Source of the DNA: an uncultured Clostridia bacterium
GTDB lineage: Bacteria; Bacillota; Clostridia; Christensenellales; UBA1242
NCBI GenBank assembly: GCA_934747965.1
Contig: CAKVHI010000002.1
Coordinates: 62,001 to 126,000 of the forward strand
Length of the DNA: 64,000 nt
Direction: 5' to 3'
Shown here piece by piece: positions 8,080-17,338 of the stretch (positions are counted from its first letter, which is position 1; each line of letters opens with the position of its first letter). The translations under genes were made by a program, and so were the position numbers. The notes below the pieces were generated by a model. It did no database searches and was not told where the DNA came from. It was given only the letters and a program-made list of their open reading frames with translations.

Positions 8080-8775
8080 ATGAAGATTTTTTCTATTAGT
8101 GATTTACATTTAAGCATAAACTCAAACAAGCCGATGGATATTTTTGGTCCTGTGTGGGAAGATTCGTTTGAAAAGATAAAACAAGATTGGGAGAAAAAAG
8201 TTGATGACCAAGACATCGTTTTGATGTGTGGTGATTTAAGCTGGGCAATGAAACTAGAAGATGCCGTGCAAGATATTAATATGCTCGACAATTTGAAAGG
8301 GAAAAAGATAATCATAAAAGGAAATCATGATTTTTGGTGGCAGGGAATAACAGCACTTAGAAATGTTTTACCAAAAAACTTTTTTGCTCTTCAAAATGAT
8401 GCAATAAAAATTGAAAATTTTGTTTTTTGCGGAACAAGAGGGTGGCTTATTCCAGAAGGCAAGTTTGATACAGAAGAAAATCAAAAAATTTATAACAGAG
8501 AAGTTGAAAGATTGAAATTATCACTAGATAATATGAAAAGATTAAAGCAGAACGGCGACAAAGTTGTGTGTTTGATGCACTATCCGCCTTTTCTTCAAAA
8601 TGAACAAAGCACAAAATTTACCGAATTGTTTGAAAGTTATGGTGTTGATATTGTTGTGTTTGGTCATATTCATAAAAACCTAAGTGGTTATAAATTTAAA
8701 ACAACTATAAACGGAATAAGATATTATCTAACTTCTTGTGATTTGCTTGAAAATCGACTTCAAGAAATTGAATAA
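8080..8775 (+). CDS. Calcineurin-like metallophosphoesterase
   Basis: The 231 residues show all five metal-binding blocks of the family: D8-L-H10, GDLSW (about 51-55), GNHD (about 81-84), an MHYPPF histidine (about 167), and GHIH (about 198-201). These ligate two divalent metals for phosphodiester or phosphomonoester hydrolysis. There is no signal peptide, so it is cytoplasmic. The substrate cannot be read from sequence. It follows holA by 42 bases with ribosome site GGAAGG and is probably the last gene of the comEC operon. Nearest resemblance is to the conserved Clostridia phosphoesterase group of about 230 aa. Confidence 0.9.
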   Translation: MKIFSISDLHLSINSNKPMDIFGPVWEDSFEKIKQDWEKKVDDQDIVLMCGDLSWAMKLEDAVQDINMLDNLKGKKIIIKGNHDFWWQGITALRNVLPKNFFALQNDAIKIENFVFCGTRGWLIPEGKFDTEENQKIYNREVERLKLSLDNMKRLKQNGDKVVCLMHYPPFLQNEQSTKFTELFESYGVDIVVFGHIHKNLSGYKFKTTINGIRYYLTSCDLLENRLQEIE

Positions 8776-8856
8776 AGCGTTTTTGTGCTTAAAATTTTAG
8801 TGAATATATAATTTTGTATAAATTTTTAAAAAACTATATACTTTTTTAAATTTTTT

Positions 8857-8865
8857 TGTTATAAT
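8857..8865 (+). promoter_or_regulatory. Extended -10 promoter of the VirB6-like gene
   Basis: TG-T-TATAAT (8857-8865), 30 bases before ATG 8895. The upstream sequence is too AT-rich to single out a -35 box. Confidence 0.55.
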
Positions 8866-8894
8866 AAGAAAAAATAAATTAAAAAAGGATTGTT

Positions 8895-11066
8895 ATGAGT
8901 TTATCATTATTAAATGGAATGTCAGAAATATGGCAAGCATTAAAAAATTTCTTTTATAACATTTTGTATACAATTTTAAAAGCACTTTGCTATGTTATTG
9001 ACCTTTGTCAAATTTTGGTAAAAAAATTGGCTGGCATTGAAGTTGACGGTATGTTGTTTGATGGACAAGTTGTTAATGGCTCAGAATCTTCAACAACTGT
9101 TACGGGTGATATTGTTGAAGCATTGATTCGAACTGATGTTGTAAGAAATTTATTTATTTCACTTTTGGTTTTGGGAATAATTTTGCTTTTGATTGTAACT
9201 TTTGTTGGCGTTTGGAAATCTGAGTGGGAATTTGGTAAAGAAGGAAACAGTAAATCAAAAATTATAAACGCTTCAATGAAAGCACTTTTCAATTTTATCG
9301 CTGTTCCAGTTATTGCAATGTTTGGAATTTTTGTTGGTAATGCTCTTTTGAGAGCAATCGATGGGGCAACAAGAGGTGATGAAAACAAATCTATCACAAG
9401 TTTTGTTTTAAGTTCGGCTTTTGCAGATGCGTGTGTATATAACTACAGATATGAGGGCAATAACAATCAATGGGTAAATGCAAATTTGCAAGTTGTTTAT
9501 GAAAAAGATTCGGAAGGCAATATTGTTTATGATGCAAACGGCGACCCTGTGATGAAATATCAAGGCATTTTGAATTTATTTAAAGATTCAAGGCAAGATG
9601 TTCATGTTGATGAAATTTTGGAAGCCTTTCAAAACAATCAAAAAATAAGCAAAAAAACAGTTGAAGATGGAAAATATAGAATTTTTTCTTATGACGGCGA
9701 AGTTAATGAAAAATACACTCAAATTTTGTTAGCGGGCGAATTTAAGTTTAGTTTTGATGATTCTGATTTGGTTGGAATGTTTTTTGATAACAGCAAAATT
9801 AATTATATTTTGATTTATATAATCTTGTTTTTTATGATAAAAGCAATGTTGACAATAACTTTTGGACTTGTTAAAAGGTTATATTATGTTGTAATTCTAT
9901 TTATAATTTCTCCACCTATTGTGGCAATCAGTCCAATCAACGACAAAGCCCTAGGCTCTTGGCGAAGTGCGTTCATAAAAAATTTATGTTCTGCTTTTGT
10001 AACTATTGGTATATACAATATTTTCTTATCAATTTATCCAATATTCAAAAAAATATCATTTCCGGGAGTTGGAAATTTCGTAAATTTCTTTGTTCAGCTT
10101 CTTATGATTTCGGTAGGATTAATGACAATTAATTCAATATCTTCAAAACTCGCTGATATTTTTGGTGTTGGAGAAGTATACTCTGAATCTGTAAATAAAG
10201 ACGGTAAATCATTGTGGGGCGGTGCATTTAAAATGGCTGGCTCCGGATTTAAACCTTTCACATTTGGTGCACAAGCGATTGGTAAAGGCGTTCAATATGG
10301 AATGACTGCAAAATATATGGGCTTGGGTGCTGCTGTAAAACAAATGGGCAAAGATGCTACTGGCGCAATTAATAAAACTCCTGTTGGAGATTTTGCGGCT
10401 GGCTCTGGAGCGAAAAATGTTCTTGGTCAAGCAAAAACAAATCATGGCATTTTACATTCTGATGATGCAAAAAATTACAGAGAGGACAAGCAAATTGACA
10501 AAATTCATAGCAAGGCTGGAACTGAGATGGTTAAGCTTATGGCTGAAGAAGAGGCTAGAAATAATTACATTCAAAAAAATCAAGGCATTATAGATACTTA
10601 TGAAAAATATAAAGATACTTACGGCGATGAAAATTTGAAATATGATGTAATGAAATATAACTTGAATGAAAAAATGCTTCAAAAAGCTTACAAAGATAAT
10701 GATCAAAGCAAAATTGATTACTATAAAAATGCAAATTCTCATTTCTCAAAAGATAGGCTTCAACAAATTCAAGAATATAATAACCATAAACAAGAATTTG
10801 AAGATGCTAAAAATGCTATTGACAAAATCGATAGAGATAAATTAGCAAAAGCAAAGGCAATGCCTAATGAATCTTATGAAATGAAAAAGATTTTTGATCA
10901 AACAGGCAGAACTAAGATTGATGAAACGACAGGCAAAAAAGTTAAAGTGTCAAGAGAAGAGCGTCGTGAAAATGCTGCGAAATTCACCGCAAGGGAAGAT
11001 GCAAAAAAGTACGCGGCAGAAAAAGCTAAAAAAGAGGCTAAAGAGGCAAAAAAATCTAAAAAATAG
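8895..11066 (+). CDS. VirB6/TrbL-like polytopic membrane protein of a type IV secretion-like system
   Basis: 723 residues. Hydrophobic segments lie at about 15-40, 80-105, 125-150, 298-345 (two) and 360-420 (two). After the last segment comes a small-residue, Gly/Ala-rich linker (about 435-515), typical of VirB6/TrbL C-termini, then a hydrophilic Lys/Glu/Ala-rich tail of about 200 residues ending KKEAKEAKKSKK. VirB6 proteins form the inner-membrane channel of type IV secretion. The extracytoplasmic region is probably the soluble stretch between about 160 and 290. AAAAGGA precedes the ATG. It is followed by a strong terminator, and the next gene is a VirB4-type ATPase. The family assignment rests on topology, composition and this neighbour; motif support is weak. 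Confidence 0.7.
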   Translation: MSLSLLNGMSEIWQALKNFFYNILYTILKALCYVIDLCQILVKKLAGIEVDGMLFDGQVVNGSESSTTVTGDIVEALIRTDVVRNLFISLLVLGIILLLIVTFVGVWKSEWEFGKEGNSKSKIINASMKALFNFIAVPVIAMFGIFVGNALLRAIDGATRGDENKSITSFVLSSAFADACVYNYRYEGNNNQWVNANLQVVYEKDSEGNIVYDANGDPVMKYQGILNLFKDSRQDVHVDEILEAFQNNQKISKKTVEDGKYRIFSYDGEVNEKYTQILLAGEFKFSFDDSDLVGMFFDNSKINYILIYIILFFMIKAMLTITFGLVKRLYYVVILFIISPPIVAISPINDKALGSWRSAFIKNLCSAFVTIGIYNIFLSIYPIFKKISFPGVGNFVNFFVQLLMISVGLMTINSISSKLADIFGVGEVYSESVNKDGKSLWGGAFKMAGSGFKPFTFGAQAIGKGVQYGMTAKYMGLGAAVKQMGKDATGAINKTPVGDFAAGSGAKNVLGQAKTNHGILHSDDAKNYREDKQIDKIHSKAGTEMVKLMAEEEARNNYIQKNQGIIDTYEKYKDTYGDENLKYDVMKYNLNEKMLQKAYKDNDQSKIDYYKNANSHFSKDRLQQIQEYNNHKQEFEDAKNAIDKIDRDKLAKAKAMPNESYEMKKIFDQTGRTKIDETTGKKVKVSREERRENAAKFTAREDAKKYAAEKAKKEAKEAKKSKK

Positions 11067-11072
11067 ATTATC

Positions 11073-11106
11073 AAAAAATCAACTTTTAACTAAGTTGATT
11101 TTTTTT
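11073..11106 (+). terminator. Terminator after the VirB6-like gene
   Basis: AAAAAATCAACTT, TTAACT loop, AAGTTGATTTTTTT. Confidence 0.9.
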
Positions 11107-11268
11107 GTTTAAAGTAAACCAATAAAAAAGAGTAACTTTTTAAAAGAATATACACAAAAAACTTTAAAAATTATAAAAAAATAGCAATATTTTTTTGGCA
11201 AGCAAAGCACAATTAAAATTTATTTAAAATCAAACATTTCAAAAATTTTCAAAAATAACTTAATATAT
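11107..11268. other. AT-rich gap with no gene seen
   Basis: This is the front part of a 332-base gap between the VirB6-like and VirB4-like genes. No ORF with a ribosome site, hairpin or repeat was found here. The rear part holds the VirB4 promoter and its leader of about 95 bases. Confidence 0.5.
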
Positions 11269-11297
11269 TTGTAAAAATTTTATATTTAGTATAAAAT
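11269..11297 (+). promoter_or_regulatory. Probable promoter of the VirB4-like gene
   Basis: TTGTAA (11269-11274), 17 bases, TAAAAT (11292-11297). This implies a leader of roughly 95 bases before ATG 11399. The region is so AT-rich that other -10 candidates exist nearby. Confidence 0.5.
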
Positions 11298-11398
11298 AAT
11301 GTTATATTAAAAATGTAAATAATAAAGAAAAGATAAATAGTTAAATAATCAATTTTTATTCTTGATTTTTATGTTTTAGTAATTTATTAGGGGGACAC

Positions 11399-14107
11399 AT
11401 GATTCATAGCATTCCTAAACGAACAAAAGTTAAAATAGAACTAGCGTATGGTTTTAATTTGACAGATTTGATTTTGATGATTTTATTGGCTGCTGGGCTT
11501 ATTTTGGTAATTGTCAGCAACATTCCTTACAAAGTAGTTATTGCATTAAGTTATGCTTCGCTTTCAGTTATGTTGTTTATTAATGTTACTGACGGAGTTA
11601 GGCTGTATTATTCTGTAATTTTGTTATTCAAATTCATGGCTTATTCAAAAAAATATTCTTTGAATAAAGAAAAGGGATATAAAGATATAAAACAACTTAT
11701 TCCGTATGAAAGAATTTTTCAGGAAAAATTTGTTGATTTTGGTGGATATTATGCCGAAGTTATTGAAATAAAACCTCTTGAATTTTTTATGCTTGAAGAA
11801 ATTAAACAAGATATGTTAATTCGAACTTTCTCAGGTGCTCTTTCAAGGCTTAACCCAGACCAAGAAGCAAATTTAATTAAGGTAAGAAAACCTATTGTTT
11901 TTGACCATTACATTGAAAATGATGAACGAAAGTTTGAAACATTAAACAATCAACTTGAAAGTGGCGAAGTAACAGAAGAAGAAACTGTTGCAAGGTATCA
12001 AATATTTGAATCTCGTATTGACCTTATGACTCAAATAAATGAAAGCCGATCATTCGTGGGCGACTTCTTCTATTTTGTTGTTTTTGACAAAAATATTCAA
12101 GCTCTAGATGATGTTTGCGAAGGCATTACAACTCAATTAACCAATAGTGCAATTCCTATTCATGCAAAAATCATTCAAAACAAAGAACTTGCAGTGTTTT
12201 TAAAAGCGAACTATACAAGCGATATTGATATTAAAGAAGCCGATAATTTAAGTCAAGAGGGTTTAGTTGAATGGAGTTTGCCTAAAAAAATACAATTCAA
12301 AGCAAATCAGACTTTGATAAATGGTGTAGCAAAGCGTATATTTAACATAACAGATTATCCTCTTCAAGTGCCAAATGCATGGGGATATAGTTTGTTTGCA
12401 ATTCCGGGTGCAAAAGTAACAATGAAAATTAAGCCAATTCAGCGTTTTGATGCCGAAAAAATGCTTGATAAAGCCTTAATGGAAATGGAAACTAAACTTT
12501 CATACTCTGCACGAGAAAGTAAAAGAATTGAAAATCAAACACATCTTGAAACTTTAAGAAATTTGCTTGTTGAAATAAAAAATAGTAATGAAAATTTGTT
12601 TAATTGCAATATGTTTATAACTGTTGATGACTCAAGAAAAAAAGAAGTCCGCTCACAACTAAAGCAACAAGGATTTAGATACTCTGAAATGTTTGGTCGT
12701 CAAGTTGATGCGTTTGTATCTTCAAGTTTAACACGAGTAGACACCATAAAAGAGGGTAAGCGTGGCATTAACACCACAAGTTTGGCTGCGATTTTCCCGT
12801 TTGTTAGTGGGGCAGTTATGGATGATGACGGTTTTTATCTTGGATATAACGAACAATATGGAAATATTTTTGTAGATTTCTTTAGGCGCGATTCAGAGCG
12901 TGTAAACTCTAACATGATGATTATTGGTAAATCTGGTGGCGGAAAATCATTTGCAACAAAAACTCTTTTAACAAACATGGCGGCTGATAACAGCAAAATA
13001 TTTATTCTTGACCCTGAAAAAGAATATGACTTTTTAACAGATAGTTTGAAAGGTCAAATTATCGATGTGGGGTCGGGTCTTCAAGGACGAATTAATCCTT
13101 TTCATATAACACCTTCACTTAAAGAAGATGACGATGAAAGAAAAGATGAAAAGGAATATCGAACAACCACACTAGATGTTCAGGATGACTATAACGCACA
13201 CCTTCAATTTTTGGAACAATATTTTAGAGTTATTTTTGAAGGTATGGATAGCGACTCTTTTGAAAAAGTCAACAGTTTGGTTATTGAAATGTATAAACGA
13301 AAAAATATTACTTCACAAACTGACCTCGAAAAGCTTAAACCTGAAGATTTTCCTATTTTCGATGACTTGTATAACTTAGTTGAAGAAAAACTTAAAACTG
13401 AGAAAGATGAATATTTGCTTTCAATCTTCAAAAAAATTGAAATTTATGTTCAAAAATTTGCAACGGGCGGAAGAAATGCTAATATTTGGAATGGTCCAAC
13501 AACACTAGAAACCAAGGAAAATTTTGTCGTATTTGCTTTCAGAAGTTTGCTTGCGAACCGTAACATGGTTTTGGCAAATGCTCAGATGCTTTTGGTTATT
13601 CGTTATCTTAACAATGAAATTATTCGAAACAAAGAATTTAACAAAATTCATAACTATGGCGAAAATGACCCAAATAGGCGTAAAATTATTATTGCAATAG
13701 ATGAAGCACATACATTTATTGACAAAAAATATCCAATAGCACTTGACTTTATGGAACTTCTTGCAAAAAGAATAAGAAAGTATGACGGAATGCAAATTAT
13801 TATCACACAGAACATTAAAGACTTTGTTGGAAGCCCTGAAATTGCAAAACAATCAACTGCAATTATTAACGCAAGTCAATATTCTATGATATTTGGCTTG
13901 GCTGCCAACGATATGAATGACTTAGTTGATTTGTATCGTAACGCCGGTGGTATTAACGATGATGAAAAAAATGCAATCGCAACAGCATCAAGAGGTGAGG
14001 CTTTCTTAATTACAAGTCCAACTTCAAGAACTCGTGTGCACATAGAAGCATTAGATGCAATCAGAATGATGTTTGATGAAAAATTCTATGCGAAACGAAA
14101 ATTTTAA
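11399..14107 (+). CDS. VirB4-like type IV secretion ATPase with N-terminal membrane (PrgI-like) segment
   Basis: 902 residues. The N-terminal ~75 residues carry a basic start and two transmembrane helices (about 19-40 and 45-65), resembling a PrgI-type small membrane protein fused to VirB4. A VirB4 N-terminal domain follows (about 90-450). The ATPase domain has Walker A GKSGGGKS (about 511-518), Walker B IIIAIDEAHTF (about 763-773), ILDPEKEYDFL after Walker A, and the RIRKYDGMQIIITQN and AIINASQYSMIFGL motifs typical of VirB4/TraE. VirB4 energises assembly and transport of type IV secretion channels. The ribosome site AGGGGGA precedes the ATG. It has its own promoter and terminator, so it is not co-transcribed with the VirB6-like gene in the simplest reading. 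Confidence 0.9.
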   Translation: MIHSIPKRTKVKIELAYGFNLTDLILMILLAAGLILVIVSNIPYKVVIALSYASLSVMLFINVTDGVRLYYSVILLFKFMAYSKKYSLNKEKGYKDIKQLIPYERIFQEKFVDFGGYYAEVIEIKPLEFFMLEEIKQDMLIRTFSGALSRLNPDQEANLIKVRKPIVFDHYIENDERKFETLNNQLESGEVTEEETVARYQIFESRIDLMTQINESRSFVGDFFYFVVFDKNIQALDDVCEGITTQLTNSAIPIHAKIIQNKELAVFLKANYTSDIDIKEADNLSQEGLVEWSLPKKIQFKANQTLINGVAKRIFNITDYPLQVPNAWGYSLFAIPGAKVTMKIKPIQRFDAEKMLDKALMEMETKLSYSARESKRIENQTHLETLRNLLVEIKNSNENLFNCNMFITVDDSRKKEVRSQLKQQGFRYSEMFGRQVDAFVSSSLTRVDTIKEGKRGINTTSLAAIFPFVSGAVMDDDGFYLGYNEQYGNIFVDFFRRDSERVNSNMMIIGKSGGGKSFATKTLLTNMAADNSKIFILDPEKEYDFLTDSLKGQIIDVGSGLQGRINPFHITPSLKEDDDERKDEKEYRTTTLDVQDDYNAHLQFLEQYFRVIFEGMDSDSFEKVNSLVIEMYKRKNITSQTDLEKLKPEDFPIFDDLYNLVEEKLKTEKDEYLLSIFKKIEIYVQKFATGGRNANIWNGPTTLETKENFVVFAFRSLLANRNMVLANAQMLLVIRYLNNEIIRNKEFNKIHNYGENDPNRRKIIIAIDEAHTFIDKKYPIALDFMELLAKRIRKYDGMQIIITQNIKDFVGSPEIAKQSTAIINASQYSMIFGLAANDMNDLVDLYRNAGGINDDEKNAIATASRGEAFLITSPTSRTRVHIEALDAIRMMFDEKFYAKRKF

Positions 14108-14111
14108 TAAC

Positions 14112-14151
14112 AAAAAAAGCAATGCAAAACATTTAATTGCATTGTTTTTTG
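14112..14151 (+). terminator. Terminator after the VirB4-like gene
   Basis: CAATGCAA, 9-base loop, TTGCATTG, then T6; a preceding A tract extends the stem. Confidence 0.85.
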
Positions 14152-14220
14152 TTTATTAATGAGAAAAGAAATATTTTTTTTAAACGTAAAATAAAACATG
14201 AAAAAATTTTAATTTAACTA

Positions 14221-14249
14221 TTGAAATTGATTTTAATTCGTGGTATAAT
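14221..14249 (+). promoter_or_regulatory. Strong promoter of the 816-aa unknown gene
   Basis: TTGAAA (14221-14226), 17 bases, TATAAT (14244-14249) preceded by TGG, so an extended -10 as well. The expected start near 14256 gives a 16-base leader to ATG 14272. The TTG at 14221 that could extend the reading frame is the -35 box itself. Confidence 0.85.
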
Positions 14250-14271
14250 TATCCAAAAGGATAGGGGAAAA

Positions 14272-16722
14272 ATGAAAAATAAAGAACAAAACATCAAACA
14301 AGTAAGTGAAGAACAAAAAAATCAAAACAAATTCACACCAAGGGTTATTCCAGATGAATACTTTCAATCTAATGGAAATGTTTCAGAAAAAAAATATAGC
14401 ATTTTTTCAACTCTTGACATTTTAAACAAAAACAATGACTTGTTTAAAAACACAAAAAACACTGTTTTGACTGCAATAAAAACAATTTATTCTCCAGAAG
14501 AAATTGAAAATTTATTGAAAGTTTCAAATTGTTCAACAGTTGAAAAATTTGCAAAAAAAGTTGAAAGTGTTATAAATGGCAAAAACGGAAAGCATGAAGT
14601 TGAAGTTACAGCCTCTGAAGTTTCAAAATTTATTAATAAAGTGAAAGCAGATAAAACAGAAAAAGATGCTGATGAAAATGATTTGGCTTCAAGTGTAAGT
14701 AAGCGTGCTAGTGGTCCATACAATCTGGTTAATCAAGTAACAGCAGTTTATGGAACTAACAGATATTTAAACAATGTTGAACTTGAAAATTTAACAATGG
14801 CACCTTTGTTTTCTGAGTTTAAATCTGAAGATGAAGCAAATCAAAAGATTGAAGAAATAAAAAGTCATATTAAAAGTAAGTATGGTTATTCTGTTTCTTA
14901 TTCATACAAAAAAAATCCGATAAACTTGTTAAGAAAAACTCTTAAACCAGACAGATATGTTGGAAAAATGGACAGTTGTGTTGGAATGCTTTACGCTTGT
15001 GCAAAAAAACTTACAGGCTGCGAAAACCTTAAACTTAAACAAGCCAAAAAGATGATAAATAAAAAAGAATACAACGAAGTTTTGAGCAACAAAAAATATG
15101 AAGGCGAATCTGTTAAAAAATTGTTTGATAGTCAAAAAGACACTATTGAAGATGTTGTTGCAACTTTATCAACTATCTTTATGGCGCGTTTTGTGTTTGA
15201 TGCAAAATACTTTTCTCAAATTGAGCAAGATTTGACTGAACAAGCTTGTGCAAAAATGAAAAATTTGCGTATTAGTGAAGACATTAATGAAGATTATTGG
15301 ATAAACCAATATATTGAAGATAGACTTAAAGTTAATATTTCTCAAATTTTGACTGCAAACAATATTACATCTGCAAAACAGTTGCTTGATGTTTATAACA
15401 ATAACGGAACAAAGATTGTAAACACAAAAAGTGTTACTTGTTTGGAAGATTTGGCTTTTGCTATTCAATATAGTCAACAAACTCCAATTAAAAACGAGCA
15501 ACTTGAAAATGTTTCGGAAAATGTTTTGAATGTACAAAAACCTTTGCTTAAAAACTCAGAAGAAAAAGTTGAAAAACAAAAACCAAACAAATATCTTGAC
15601 ACCGTTATTCGAACAAGTGAAAACTACAAAAAATATTATAAAGAATACTTAGAAAAATACAATAAATTAATAGAAGAATTGTCAAAAATAGATATTCAAT
15701 CTGCAGCCGATGAAATCAGTAAAGAAATTGACAAAACTTATGAAAAACTTGAGAAATTAGTTGAAAAAAATGACTTAAATGATGAAAACACAGATATGAT
15801 TACAAAATTGACTGCAAGAGTTGATGCAATTCAAGATACTATTGAAAATGCAGTTGAATTGAAAAACAAAAAATTTAGAGATGCTAATAAGATTGAAGAA
15901 CTAAGCGAACAAGAGGCTGAAAGTAATTCTGTTCCAGTTGGTCAATTAGGTTTAGTTAGAGTTTTAGAAGATTCTAAAGAAATTGAGAAAAAAGTTGAAG
16001 AAAATAATCAAGGAAATGCTCTAACAGAAAACAATGATGAAGAAAATGCTACAGAAGAAAACAAAGAAACTGAAAATGTTGATGAAAAAGCACCAACTGA
16101 TGAAGAGCAAAAACTATTAGATATTTATAATGATGCGATAAAACAAAATAGCCATTCACAAGTTGAAATTGAAGATGAAGAAAAAAATCGAGTTGTGTTT
16201 AACACAAACAAAAAGTTGCAAGATTATAAAGACGAAGAAGTAAAGAAAAAGATTGAAAAATATTACAACAAACTTGTTTACGGACAAAATGGAAAAGTTG
16301 GTGTAATCGGTGAAAATCTAAATTATAGAGTTATCAACAAATCAACAAAAAAATCAACTTTTGCAAGTGATAATGAAAGGTTGGATGACAAAGACCTTTC
16401 AAGGGCTAACAAAATTAGAGATGAAAAAGCCAAAGAAGTTGTAAACTTAGCAACAGAAAAAACATTTAAGTATTATACTGATTTCAAAAATGTTTTAAAA
16501 GTTTCAACAATTCCAAGCCTTTGCAATGCTTCTTCTCGTGCAACTTTAAATATTGATGATACCGAAGCATTTACAAAACGAGATTTAAAAAAATTTTTAA
16601 GTGTGTTAATCACTAAGTTAGCCAATGAAGAACTAAAACAAAACAATATTGAAATTTACACTGGGAAAAAGACTTACAAAAAATTTAAAGATGTTCCTTG
16701 TGAAGAATTGGAGGTAAAATAA
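14272..16722 (+). CDS. Unrecognised 816-aa hydrophilic protein of the VirB4/VirB6 region
   Basis: No family recognised. The start ATG 14272 has AGGGGA at the right distance; the in-frame TTG at 14221 lies in the promoter and is rejected. The protein is highly charged, with no signal peptide and no membrane segment. An N-terminal half of mixed helices (to about 400) contains a region with several cysteines (CVGMLYACAKKLTGC, about residues 240-255). A long stretch with coiled-coil character follows (about 440-560), then a very acidic linker rich in Glu and Asn (about 585-640), and a C-terminal domain of about 180 residues ending EELEVK. It overlaps into a coupled 105-aa gene. Its position suggests a cytoplasmic partner or substrate of the secretion-like module, but that is inference. 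Confidence 0.9.
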   Translation: MKNKEQNIKQVSEEQKNQNKFTPRVIPDEYFQSNGNVSEKKYSIFSTLDILNKNNDLFKNTKNTVLTAIKTIYSPEEIENLLKVSNCSTVEKFAKKVESVINGKNGKHEVEVTASEVSKFINKVKADKTEKDADENDLASSVSKRASGPYNLVNQVTAVYGTNRYLNNVELENLTMAPLFSEFKSEDEANQKIEEIKSHIKSKYGYSVSYSYKKNPINLLRKTLKPDRYVGKMDSCVGMLYACAKKLTGCENLKLKQAKKMINKKEYNEVLSNKKYEGESVKKLFDSQKDTIEDVVATLSTIFMARFVFDAKYFSQIEQDLTEQACAKMKNLRISEDINEDYWINQYIEDRLKVNISQILTANNITSAKQLLDVYNNNGTKIVNTKSVTCLEDLAFAIQYSQQTPIKNEQLENVSENVLNVQKPLLKNSEEKVEKQKPNKYLDTVIRTSENYKKYYKEYLEKYNKLIEELSKIDIQSAADEISKEIDKTYEKLEKLVEKNDLNDENTDMITKLTARVDAIQDTIENAVELKNKKFRDANKIEELSEQEAESNSVPVGQLGLVRVLEDSKEIEKKVEENNQGNALTENNDEENATEENKETENVDEKAPTDEEQKLLDIYNDAIKQNSHSQVEIEDEEKNRVVFNTNKKLQDYKDEEVKKKIEKYYNKLVYGQNGKVGVIGENLNYRVINKSTKKSTFASDNERLDDKDLSRANKIRDEKAKEVVNLATEKTFKYYTDFKNVLKVSTIPSLCNASSRATLNIDDTEAFTKRDLKKFLSVLITKLANEELKQNNIEIYTGKKTYKKFKDVPCEELEVK

Positions 16723-16723
16723 T

Positions 16724-17041
16724 ATGTCTGACAGTATCGAAACAAATTCAGCTGTTTGTGCTATCATTTATAAGGCTATTAGAGATAGTGAAACTAAATT
16801 TTCATTTGCAGACTACAACATGGTGCAAAAAATGTTAAGTTTTTATAAAGACAGTTGTTTGGAAGCAAAAAAGGATATGAATTCATTAATTGTGGATATT
16901 AATGCAGCCCAAGATGTTTTGCAAGAATTTAAGGAAAGTGATTATACAATTAGTGAAGTGAAGAATATTGCAAAAGATAATATTGATCCTTCAAATGTTA
17001 AAATGGTTGAAGATATGCTTAAAGATGAAAAGACTTTTTAA
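16724..17041 (+). CDS. Unrecognised 105-aa protein, translationally coupled to the 816-aa gene
   Basis: Starts one base after the preceding stop. Its ribosome site GGAGG lies inside the last codons of that gene, so translation is coupled and equal production is likely. The protein is a soluble, mostly helical, acidic-basic mix with no membrane segment: MSDSIETNSAVCAIIYKAI... The C-terminal half looks like two or three short helices (SEVKNIAKDN...NVKMVEDMLKDEKTF). No known motif. Size and coupling fit a small chaperone or subunit of the larger protein, but there is no direct evidence. Confidence 0.85.
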   Translation: MSDSIETNSAVCAIIYKAIRDSETKFSFADYNMVQKMLSFYKDSCLEAKKDMNSLIVDINAAQDVLQEFKESDYTISEVKNIAKDNIDPSNVKMVEDMLKDEKTF

Positions 17042-17136
17042 TAAAATATTAGTTTTAAATCAAACGCTTTTAAGTTAGAAAAAAAGGAAGAATGCTTAGT
17101 CAATGCTGTTTGAAACTAGCCATATTTTCTAGAAAT

Positions 17137-17177
17137 AAAGAGCATATTTTAGGAGTTGTCCTAGAGTATGCTCTTTT
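17137..17177 (+). terminator. Long terminator hairpin ending the VirB4-region unit
   Basis: AAAGAGCATA pairs with TATGCTCTTT, with an inner TAGGA/TCCTA pairing and a T5 tract after it. It lies about 95 bases beyond the 105-aa gene and marks the boundary to the glycan operon. Confidence 0.8.
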
Positions 17178-17287
17178 TCTATGGTTGTTTTTATGTGGTT
17201 TATTCGTGGGATTAAATGTTTTAATTGTTGGAATACTTGAAACGTCATATATTAAACTCGTAGATTTTTATTTATTATAATATTGAC

Positions 17288-17316
17288 TTGAAATTTTAGG
17301 AAATTTGTGCTATCAT
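17288..17316 (+). promoter_or_regulatory. Promoter of the glycan operon
   Basis: TTGAAA (17288-17293), 17 bases, TATCAT (17311-17316) preceded by TG-C. It lies 22 bases before ATG 17339. No further promoter of this quality was seen before the terminator at 24666, so the seven genes probably form one transcript. Confidence 0.7.
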
Positions 17317-17338
17317 AAGTAAAAATAAAGGGGCGTTT

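Noticed and set aside
14221..14271. TTG start extending the 816-aa protein by 17 residues
   Set aside because: The TTG is the -35 box and the stretch contains the -10; ATG 14272 has a proper ribosome site.
8895..17041. Complete integrative conjugative element
   Set aside because: No integrase, relaxase, coupling protein or flanking direct repeat was found in the window; only VirB6- and VirB4-like genes are present.
17092..17280. 62-aa hydrophobic ORF with AAGGAAG upstream
   Set aside because: Its middle is the long terminator hairpin 17137-17177, and the hydrophobic run comes from AT-rich sequence after it. No family resemblance.
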